A stretch of 22,932 nucleotides of DNA from Myxococcales bacterium (GTDB taxonomy: Bacteria > Myxococcota_A > Bradymonadia > UBA4248): contig SFMP01000028.1 in NCBI GenBank assembly GCA_004554395.1, positions 1 to 22,932 of the forward strand, written 5' to 3'. The translations under genes and the position numbers were made by a program. Position 1 is the first letter of the stretch. Each line of letters opens with the position of its first letter. Positions 7,736 to 13,795 of the stretch are shown piece after piece. Under the pieces are notes generated by a model that saw only the letters and a list, made by a program, of their open reading frames with translations, had not been told where the DNA came from and made no database searches.

Positions 7736-9868
7736 TCAATTGTCGATGAGGTCGGTCATGCTGTGTAGGCTGACGCCGATGGTCGATGCATTGTGGCACA
7801 GCGCCGAGGTGGCGGGCGGGAGGAGGCCTGCTGCGCCGAGGGCGATGAGAGCGCCGTTGAATCCGATGACGAAGTGATAGTTCGACTGGATGCGATTGAG
7901 TAGTGCGGTAGATAGGCGGCGCAAGATGACGAGTTCGTAGAGCGATTGCCCTGCGATGGTGATGTCGGCAACTTCGCGAGCAATGGCGGCGCCGTCGTCG
8001 ATGGCAACGCCGATAGAGGCGGCACTCATCGCTGGTGCGTCGTTGATGCCATCGCCGAGCATGAGAACGGTGTGGCCTTTGTCGCATTCGGCTTGGACGT
8101 AGTTTGCTTTGTCTTCGGGGAGCACTTCGGAGTGGTATTCGTCGACGCCGACTTGTGCGGCAATGGCGGCGGCGGTGCGTTCGCTGTCGCCCGTGAGCAT
8201 GACGGTACGGCGGATGCCGAGTTTGCGCAATTGTTCGATGACGTCGCGTGCTTCGTCGCGTAGCGGATCGGCGATGTAGATGACAGCGGCGAGTTCTCCG
8301 CCGATGGCTAAGTAAAGATGCGAGTATTGTGGATCGAGTGCGTCGAATCGCGCTTGTTCGCCGGGGGGAATGGTGCATTTTTCGTCTTCGAAGACGAAGT
8401 GGGCGCTGCCGATGATGACGCGTTGATCGTCGACTTGACTGGCGATGCCGTGTGCGACGAGATAATCGACGCGGGAATGCATCTCTTCGTGTTGGAGCGA
8501 TTTGCTGTGGGCTGCGCGCACGACGGCGTTTGCCATCGAATGCGGAAAATGCTCTTCGAGGCAGGCGGCAATGCGCAACATTTCGTCTTTTTCGTGGTGC
8601 CCAAATGAAATGACGTCGGCGACGACGGGCGTGGCATGTGTCAGCGTGCCCGTTTTGTCGAGGACGATCGTGTCGACTTTGGCAACCGTTTCGAGGAATT
8701 TGCCCCCCTTTACCGTGATGTGATAGCCGACGGCTTCGCGCATCGCCGAAAGGACGGCCAGCGGCATGGCGAGTTTGAGTGCACATGAGAAATCGACCAT
8801 GAGCACCGAAAGGGCACGTGCGACGTTTTGCGTCAATAGAAAAGCGAGTGCACTGCTGGCCAAAGTGTAGGGAACGAGTTTATTGGCGAGTGTGGCGGCT
8901 CGGTTTTCGACGGTAGATTTGAGCTGTTCGGAGGCTTCGATCATCGAGACAATGCGGTCGTAGCGGCTTTGCCCCGAGGCCTGCGAGACGGCCATGATGC
9001 ACGAACCTTCTTCGACGACGGTGCCCGCATAAATGGCCGTCGAGGGGCGTTTTGCAACGGCAATCGGTTCGCCCGTGAGCGATGCTTGATTGACCATCGC
9101 TTCGCCCTCGACGACGACGCCATCGAGCGGAACGATCGTGCCCATTCGAAGCCGGATCTTGTCGCCCTGACGGATCGAGGCGATCGAAACGAGGCGGTCG
9201 CGCGATCCATCTGCATCGCCTTCGTCGACGACCCAAACTTTGTCGATGTTGAGCGACATACAACGCGCCAAATCGTCGATCGATTTTTTATGCGTCCATT
9301 CGTCGAGGATTTCGCCGATTTTGAGCAAAAACATGACCGATCCAGCGGTGGCAAAGTCGCCGCGAATCATCGAAATCAATATCGATAACCCATCGAGAAG
9401 CTCGACGTGGAGTTTGCGTTCGACGAGGCATTTGACGGCTTCTTTGATATAGCGTACCGAACGAATGATCGTCAGCGCTGTCCGTATGGGAACGGGAACG
9501 AAGAGCGAATGGATGCATTTCGATGCTATTGCCATCACGAGTTGTTCTTCGTATTGGCGATTGATTTTGCGCCCTGAATGGACGACCGAAAGCGCCGAAA
9601 CTTCGGCGTCGTCGAACGAAAAACGGCTCAGGGCTTCGATAAATTCACGGCGCGACGAATGCGCATCGACAGAACGCCAAGCACCATGGGCGTCGTCAAA
9701 GGTGACGATGATCGATTGCGTTCGCTCGTGGACTGTCGCCGTCTTGATGCCGCGCTGCGTCAAACACCACGCCTCAAGCCGATCGGCATCTTCGAGCGAT
9801 AAATTGCCGCGATGGAGAAGTTGGACGCGAAGGCGCAGTCGCGTCTCGTGACATATCTTGAATTTCAT
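7736..9868 (-). CDS. Metal-type P-type (P1B-like) ATPase with SCALK motif
   Basis: ATP-driven membrane transporter of 710 aa; cation unknown. Residues 1-60 look like a degenerate HMA fold without a CxxC metal site. TGEP (265-268) marks the actuator domain. DKTGTLT has the phosphorylated Asp404, HFPHS (440-444) stands where SEHP usually lies, and GDGINDAP (605-612) is the hinge motif. The membrane metal-site segment reads SCALK (361-365) followed by MP, not the CPC of Cu or Zn/Cd pumps. It therefore belongs to a divergent P1B-like group that I recall from anaerobes. The C-terminal helix has HNASTI near 692-697. ATG 9868 lies 12 bases after the stop of the DUF6110-like gene on the same strand, so the two are co-transcribed. 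All catalytic motifs are intact. Confidence 0.93.
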   Translation of the reverse strand: MKFKICHETRLRLRVQLLHRGNLSLEDADRLEAWCLTQRGIKTATVHERTQSIIVTFDDAHGAWRSVDAHSSRREFIEALSRFSFDDAEVSALSVVHSGRKINRQYEEQLVMAIASKCIHSLFVPVPIRTALTIIRSVRYIKEAVKCLVERKLHVELLDGLSILISMIRGDFATAGSVMFLLKIGEILDEWTHKKSIDDLARCMSLNIDKVWVVDEGDADGSRDRLVSIASIRQGDKIRLRMGTIVPLDGVVVEGEAMVNQASLTGEPIAVAKRPSTAIYAGTVVEEGSCIMAVSQASGQSRYDRIVSMIEASEQLKSTVENRAATLANKLVPYTLASSALAFLLTQNVARALSVLMVDFSCALKLAMPLAVLSAMREAVGYHITVKGGKFLETVAKVDTIVLDKTGTLTHATPVVADVISFGHHEKDEMLRIAACLEEHFPHSMANAVVRAAHSKSLQHEEMHSRVDYLVAHGIASQVDDQRVIIGSAHFVFEDEKCTIPPGEQARFDALDPQYSHLYLAIGGELAAVIYIADPLRDEARDVIEQLRKLGIRRTVMLTGDSERTAAAIAAQVGVDEYHSEVLPEDKANYVQAECDKGHTVLMLGDGINDAPAMSAASIGVAIDDGAAIAREVADITIAGQSLYELVILRRLSTALLNRIQSNYHFVIGFNGALIALGAAGLLPPATSALCHNASTIGVSLHSMTDLIDN

Positions 9869-9880
9869 GCGATGTGCGCT

Positions 9881-10144
9881 CTATTCGTGAGATTTATCTT
9901 CGACGACGACGTCGACTTGTGCCGCCCGAGCCTCGTTGATTTCTCGTGCCTCGGCGACGATATCCGACGTATGCTCGCGCAAAACAGTCACCGCATTCAT
10001 GAGCGAATCTTTGGCTCGCAGGCCCGCCGCTACCGCATGCGCATAAACTTTGCGCGCATCGCGGCAACCCAATAGCTTCAAACCCGCCGTGCCAAATAAA
10101 ACACCACTCGCAAAAATCGTCACCGGACGCATATTCTTAAACAT
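9881..10144 (-). CDS. Small membrane protein, DUF6110-like, partner of the ATPase
   Basis: Protein of 87 aa with one hydrophobic N-terminal segment containing ASGVLFGTAGLKLLG, then a short Lys/Arg-rich stretch (RDARKVYAHAVAAGLRAKDS). A helical acidic tail near NEARAAQVDVVVED ends it. The pattern matches DUF6110-type proteins, which I recall being encoded next to HMA-type P-type ATPases; the exact role is unknown. Two in-frame ATGs exist, at 10147 and 10144. AGGAG at 10155-10151 gives a 3-base spacer to the first and a 6-base spacer to the second, so I chose 10144. Overlap with the ATPase unit (12-base gap) supports a joint function such as assembly or regulation of the pump (inference). Confidence 0.8.
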   Translation of the reverse strand: MFKNMRPVTIFASGVLFGTAGLKLLGCRDARKVYAHAVAAGLRAKDSLMNAVTVLREHTSDIVAEAREINEARAAQVDVVVEDKSHE

Positions 10145-10222
10145 CATGAACTCCTATCATTTCTTCGATAAACCGATATACGACTTGCACCGCAAGCCGA
10201 TCGGCTATCCGTTCCAAGTGCA

Positions 10223-10245
10223 ATGCACCATAGCTCTATGTGCAT
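10223..10245. promoter_or_regulatory. Dyad-symmetric site upstream of the ATPase operon
   Basis: ATGCA and CATA pair with TATG and TGCAT around a GCTC centre, leaving one unpaired C. The dyad lies between a minus-strand TATAAT (10267-10262) and the DUF6110-like start, where a repressor operator for a metal pump operon would be expected. It may instead be an RNA hairpin in the leader. No regulator gene is in the window. Confidence 0.4.
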
Positions 10246-10261
10246 CGCACAACAACCCAAT

Positions 10262-10267
10262 ATTATA
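10262..10267 (-). promoter_or_regulatory. Candidate -10 box of the ATPase operon
   Basis: A perfect TATAAT is read on the minus strand, about 118 bases before the DUF6110-like start. No good -35 hexamer lies 16-18 bases upstream, so the promoter call is tentative. Confidence 0.3.
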
Positions 10268-10339
10268 GCGGTTTTTGAAAGATGGAGTGGCGTTTTTTCT
10301 TTTTTTACAGCGTTTTTTAGTGCAGGTCTTTATGGCGCT

Positions 10340-10465
10340 TCGCGCGTTTTTTTTGTGGGGGACCAGTCCCCCACACCCCCACGCCGCTTTCAGCGGCTTT
10401 TTTGTGGCTTTTTTTCATTATTTGCAGTTTTTCTTAACTGCAGTTTTTTTTGCGCTTCGCGCGTT
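10340..10465 (+). repeat. GTGGGGG-hairpin element, copy B
   Basis: Same layout as copy A: T-run, GTGGGGGA (10355-10362), 4-base loop, TCCCCCAC (10367-10374), spare CCCCCAC (10376-10382), GCCGCT/AGCGGC hairpin (10383-10397), T-run, TTGCAG and CTGCAG. Short GCGC-TTC-GCGC palindromes flank it on both sides (about 10335-10345 and 10452-10462). It lies between the 3' end of tsaD and the promoter side of the ATPase operon, both on the minus strand. Read on that strand the hairpins are followed by A, so it is not a terminator for tsaD. Confidence 0.75.
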
Positions 10466-11512
10466 TTACACATTCCCCGTCGCTTCCAACAGGCCCCATC
10501 CCGGTTTGGGTTGCAAGTCAAACGCCTCAAACCCAACGCCTGCCTCGATCAACGGTTTCAACCGATATTGCCCCAAGCCAGCAATCATCGCCGCATTGTC
10601 GGTGCATAACTTCATCGGTGGAATCGACAACCGCAATCCATGCGCTTCGCAGTCGTCTTTTAAGCGCGCACGAAGTCGGCGATTCGCCGAAACGCCACCT
10701 GCGACGACGACAGTTTGCGCACCGATCTTGTGCGCCGCCCGAATCGTTTTGCGCGCTAGCGAATCGACAACCGCCTCGAGCGCCGAGGCACACAAATCGT
10801 GCAAATCTTGCCCCTCGGGCATCGATCCCATCCGACGCAATTGCGTCATCACGCTCGTCTTCAACCCGCTAAACGAAAAATCGAAATTGTCGTGCTGCGG
10901 CAATGCCCTCGGGAATGCAAATCGATCGCGGTTGCCATCGGCACTCAATTTGTCGATGGCAACGCCCCCGGGATACGGCAGACCCAGCATCTTCCCGACT
11001 TTATCGAGTGCTTCGCCCGCAGCATCGTCGAGCGTCTGACCGATCATCTCATACTTGCCCACCGCATGAACGGCGATCAGATTCGTATGCCCTCCCGACA
11101 CGACGAGTCCCATAAAAGGAAACTCCGGCTTTTCCATGCCATCGGTCGTATCGATGAGCGGCGCGAGCAAATGCCCCTCGGTGTGATGAACCCCCACCAA
11201 CGGAATATTCCGCGCATAAGCAAACGCCTTTGCCGCCTCTAGTCCGACTAAAAGCGAGCCGATCAAGCCCGGCCCCTGCGTCACCGCAACGCCATCGATC
11301 GACCCCATATCGACGCCCGCCTCGGAAAACGCCCGCTTGAATACGTCGACGATGTCCATGATATGGGCTCGCGAAGCTAGCTCTGGCACGACACCTCCAT
11401 ACCTCGCATGAACCGGTATCTGACTCGCAATGATATGCGATAAGATTCTTCCATCTTCGACGATTGCCGCCGAACATTCATCACATGAACTCTCAATTCC
11501 AAGAATTTTCAT
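10466..11512 (-). CDS. tsaD: tRNA N6-threonylcarbamoyladenosine transferase subunit TsaD
   Basis: TsaD transfers the threonylcarbamoyl group from threonylcarbamoyl-AMP to A37 of ANN-decoding tRNAs in the cytoplasm, together with TsaB and TsaE. The 348-aa length is normal for the family. It starts with the family signature MKILGIESSCDE. It has the iron-binding His pair in VHHTEGH (His110 and His114), the ASKHA signatures VSGGHTNL and VAGGVSANRRLR, and the terminal metal ligand in CTDNAAMIAG. No partner gene (tsaB, tsaC, tsaE) is nearby. The gene lies downstream of the metallo-beta-lactamase lipoprotein on the same strand, separated by 134 bases that contain a decayed duplicate of that gene's end. 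There is no strong ribosome site before ATG 11512, but the conserved N-terminus fixes the start. Confidence 0.98.
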   Translation of the reverse strand: MKILGIESSCDECSAAIVEDGRILSHIIASQIPVHARYGGVVPELASRAHIMDIVDVFKRAFSEAGVDMGSIDGVAVTQGPGLIGSLLVGLEAAKAFAYARNIPLVGVHHTEGHLLAPLIDTTDGMEKPEFPFMGLVVSGGHTNLIAVHAVGKYEMIGQTLDDAAGEALDKVGKMLGLPYPGGVAIDKLSADGNRDRFAFPRALPQHDNFDFSFSGLKTSVMTQLRRMGSMPEGQDLHDLCASALEAVVDSLARKTIRAAHKIGAQTVVVAGGVSANRRLRARLKDDCEAHGLRLSIPPMKLCTDNAAMIAGLGQYRLKPLIEAGVGFEAFDLQPKPGWGLLEATGNV

Positions 11513-11536
11513 CGTTACTTTGACTTTATTTCCAAA

Positions 11537-11718
11537 TTAAATTCTACGCCACCTCGATTCACGCCCCAATAGCACGATGAAGATGTCGTCGTCGCGATTT
11601 GACGATATTTCTAAATGAAATTTACGCCATCTCGATTCACACCATCTCAATTCACGCCCGAATAGCACGAATACTGCGAACCATCGGGTTTGATGACGAT
11701 GAGGATGTTGTCGTCGCG
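11537..11718 (-). repeat. Decayed duplication of the metallo-beta-lactamase gene 3' end
   Basis: Blocks from the end of the gene (about 11619-11718) recur at 11537-11597 beyond its stop. Plus-strand landmarks in order are TACGCCA, CTCGATTCAC, AATAGCACGA and GTCGTCGCG. The outer copy has lost two internal pieces. A separate 15-base tandem repeat of the type CATCTCRATTCACRC spans the stop codon at about 11629-11657. Confidence 0.65.
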
Positions 11719-13035
11719 CGTGGCATCGCTTTCTTCTTTTTCTCCATCGCCCGCCGCCGTCGAATACAAGTTATCGTCGGGAATGTACGTATAAAGGCGA
11801 TCGACGATCTTTTGACTCGGCAGATACGTGCCCGAATACGCAATGCGCCCACTCGATATAAATGCCTTGCGTTTGTCGCGCTCAATCGAATCGGGCCAAA
11901 CGACATCTAAGAATGGCGCGGTCGAAGAACCATTATCAGAACCATGATGGCAAACTTTTAAGAAATTCGAACTGACCAAATCGACGCCTTTCTCGCCCGC
12001 AATCTGCACCGCTCGCGCCTCCTGCGTCGCCTCCGCATCGCCCGTAAACAACATCGACCATCCCGCATAGCTAATCTTGAAGATAATCGACATGCTATTT
12101 CGGTTGTTATTCGTCACCATCGTCTTATTCGACACGACATATCGCGCCTCGACCTCGGGGCCGAAAAATGCATCGGGCATCGCGTCGCCGGGCTTGAAAA
12201 ACTGCTCCGCAGGCGCATAAATCTTGTCTTGAACGCGCCCTTGCACGGTCGTCACCCACGCCTTATACGTGCCCGGAAAGTCGTCGGCTCGCGCCGGATC
12301 GGCTGCGTCGATATACGCCTTGACGTTGTAACGGCTCTCGAACAAGTACTTCATGCCGCCATAATGGTCGCTATCGGGGTGCGACACGAACACCGCATCG
12401 AACGTACTCCCCTCGGGGAAATCGTGAAACGCCAAATAATCGGCGATGATGACGCCGCCATTCGTCTTGTTGAACAAAACTTGGTCGCCCGCATCGACGA
12501 GGATGTTTTGTCCCGTCGGCGTCTGTATCCAAATCGCATCGCCCTGCCCGACGTCGATGACGTGAATCCGCAGCGATTTATCGTCGAGTACGAGCTGATT
12601 CGCCGTACACATTTGGCCTTCGCGCACGACAACCGTCGATTTCTCGCTGTCTTCGGGAATCTTGCGACAATAACGCCCCGCAATCGTCCCCTCGGTGCAA
12701 TAATACTGCTTGTCGTCGAGCTCCTTCGTCTCGTCAAACTCACACGCCGACTCGCCAGTCGTCGCCGCCAGCGTCACATAACCCGCCGGGCAATTCGGGC
12801 CATTACCGCCGCCCAAACTCACCTTTCTCTTAATGCATATCGTGCCATCGGCCAGCGTCTGACACTCCTCCCCAGCTGGGCACGCGTCCGCCGTCATCAA
12901 TTTCGTAAACGACTCCGGGCATTTCGGGCCACTCTGGAACGACGGCACCGGCATCTCCATATCTAAACAACCCGTCATGCCAACGGATATCGCCCCAATC
13001 ACCCCAATAAACGGCAAAACTCCAAACTTCCACAT
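11647..13035 (-). CDS. Lipoprotein with ComEC-like metallo-beta-lactamase domain
   Basis: Predicted exported lipoprotein of 462 aa. The signal peptide ends in lipobox GMTGC (Cys23). Residues about 38-145 are Cys-rich and Pro/Gly-containing. Residues about 155-440 form a metallo-beta-lactamase fold of the ComEC/Rec2 C-terminal type: IHVIDVGQGDAIWIQTP, ILVDAGD, metal motif HPDSDH (219-224), MLFTGDAE, and VCHHGSDNGSS. Known relatives are hydrolases, some on nucleic acid or cyclic nucleotides. Here the enzyme is anchored outside the cytoplasm and lacks the ComEC channel, so substrate is unknown. I chose ATG 13035 for the lipoprotein signal; GGGAG sits only 2 bases before it, an unusually short spacer. 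A longer reading from 13107 has no signal peptide at its start. The divergent neighbour is the lipoprotein at 13796. Confidence 0.9.
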   Translation of the reverse strand: MWKFGVLPFIGVIGAISVGMTGCLDMEMPVPSFQSGPKCPESFTKLMTADACPAGEECQTLADGTICIKRKVSLGGGNGPNCPAGYVTLAATTGESACEFDETKELDDKQYYCTEGTIAGRYCRKIPEDSEKSTVVVREGQMCTANQLVLDDKSLRIHVIDVGQGDAIWIQTPTGQNILVDAGDQVLFNKTNGGVIIADYLAFHDFPEGSTFDAVFVSHPDSDHYGGMKYLFESRYNVKAYIDAADPARADDFPGTYKAWVTTVQGRVQDKIYAPAEQFFKPGDAMPDAFFGPEVEARYVVSNKTMVTNNNRNSMSIIFKISYAGWSMLFTGDAEATQEARAVQIAGEKGVDLVSSNFLKVCHHGSDNGSSTAPFLDVVWPDSIERDKRKAFISSGRIAYSGTYLPSQKIVDRLYTYIPDDNLYSTAAGDGEKEESDATRDDNILIVIKPDGSQYSCYSGVN

Positions 13036-13166
13036 TTCTCCCGCCTTTGTCGTTGCAATCCGACAGTTTGCGCGCTTTTTGCGCTCGCCACGGCGTGTAA
13101 AGCACATTTTTTATGCCTTGTCACCAGCCAACCCCCAAATTTCGGCGTTCGAGGCGCTTTTTGTGT

Positions 13167-13348
13167 CGCGTCGCTATTGCCTGCGGCAATACGCGCCGCC
13201 GTAGCGTCTATGTCGCTTGTCGCTCCATACGCCGCTAAGAGCTCGGCTATTGCGCCGTTGGCGCAATACGCCTTCGCCGCGTCGCTATTGCCTGCGGCAA
13301 TACGCGCCGCCGTAGCGTCTATGTCGCTTGTCGCTCCATACGCCGCTC
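13167..13348 (-). repeat. Hairpin cluster II: five TAT...ATA units, reverse orientation
   Basis: Two copies with a 111-bp period (13167-13236 and 13278-13347). Units are TATTGCC/GGCAATA with arms CGC/GCG (13172-13195 and 13283-13306), a TATGTCGC...CTCCATA core with arms TAGCGTC/GCCGCTA (13202-13237, repeated from 13313), and TATTGCGCC/GGCGCAATA with arms GGC/GCC (13245-13272). The unpaired base is now a C on the 3' side, that is, a G on the other strand. It lies between two divergent genes. Confidence 0.82.
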
Positions 13349-13354
13349 AAAATG

Positions 13355-13494
13355 AACCCCGTAGGGGTTTCCGATTTAATATCCTAAAAGGAAGTTTTCT
13401 TCGTCAAAAACTTCACGAATATAAATTGATCCTGTACAAAAAATGAATACGCATTTGCCTTCGTTTATCATCTCGGAAACCCCTAACGGGGGTT
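13355..13494. mobile_element. Possible MITE-like element with 20-22 bp inverted ends
   Basis: The left end (13355-13374, starting AACCCCGTAGGGGTTTCCGA) matches the reverse complement of the right end (13473-13494) apart from two one-base insertions. Each end can itself fold (ACCCC/GGGGT). The interior is AT-rich, unlike its surroundings, and contains a GAAGTTTT/AAAACTTC hairpin (13391-13414). There is no coding capacity. I cannot see a clear target-site duplication, so mobility is unproven. Confidence 0.45.
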
Positions 13495-13516
13495 TATATG
13501 GATGGGGGTATCTTTT

Positions 13517-13549
13517 TAGCCCCGGCGATGGGGCGGGGCTACTCGCCGG
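13517..13549 (+). other. Potential H-type pseudoknot
   Basis: TAGCCCC (13517-13523) pairs with GGGGCTA (13535-13541), and GGCGA (13524-13528) pairs with TCGCC (13543-13547). The order A-B-A'-B' is that of an H-type pseudoknot; the alternatives are two exclusive hairpins. It lies about 250 bases before the lipoprotein at 13796. Confidence 0.35.
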
Positions 13550-13622
13550 CTAGAACCACAAGTCGTCTGTTGTCCGTCGTCGCTTGCCACGGGGGGCGTA
13601 TCGATCTTTTTCCCTCTCAAAC

Positions 13623-13651
13623 TTGAATTGGCATAAGTATTCTGTTAGATA
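13623..13651 (+). promoter_or_regulatory. Candidate promoter of the lipoprotein at 13796
   Basis: TTGAAT (13623-13628) and TAGATA (13646-13651) are separated by 17 bases. Each matches the sigma-70 consensus only partly. A transcript from here would carry a leader of about 140 bases that includes the 27-bp tandem repeat and the 15-bp palindrome. Confidence 0.28.
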
Positions 13652-13685
13652 CGCAACCCCGTTGGTAGTCCAACAAGCGACATGT

Positions 13686-13739
13686 GGGTTAATAACTCAT
13701 GTTGCGGTTATTGGGTTAATAACTCATGTTGCGGTTATT
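13686..13739 (+). repeat. Perfect 27-bp tandem repeat, two copies
   Basis: Two exact units, 13686-13712 and 13713-13739, each starting GGGTTAATAACTCATGTTGC. They can be translated in the frame of the downstream gene, but the Cys-rich peptide produced would precede the signal peptide. I therefore read them as leader or operator sequence. Confidence 0.85.
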
Positions 13740-13742
13740 TTG

Positions 13743-13757
13743 AGGTGCTGAGCACCT
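13743..13757. promoter_or_regulatory. Perfect palindrome 39 bases before the lipoprotein start
   Basis: AGGTGCT and AGCACCT surround a single G. TTG on the left and CAA on the right extend the symmetry with a 2-base offset. It could be a protein-binding operator or a leader hairpin; it has no T-run and is not a terminator. Confidence 0.4.
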
Positions 13758-13795
13758 ATCAATCGGTATCTATGCCATTTTTAAGGAATAAGACG

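Noticed and set aside
7476..8786. Minus-strand open frame overlapping the ATPase 3' half
   Set aside because: It is His/Arg-rich and runs into hairpin cluster I; the ATPase in the other frame has all family motifs.
10383..10403. Terminator for tsaD
   Set aside because: The hairpin has its T-run on the plus strand, while tsaD is read on the minus strand.
13682..13795. Upstream start for the lipoprotein at 13796
   Set aside because: It would encode the 27-bp repeats before a typical signal peptide, and the AAGGA ribosome site fits ATG 13796.
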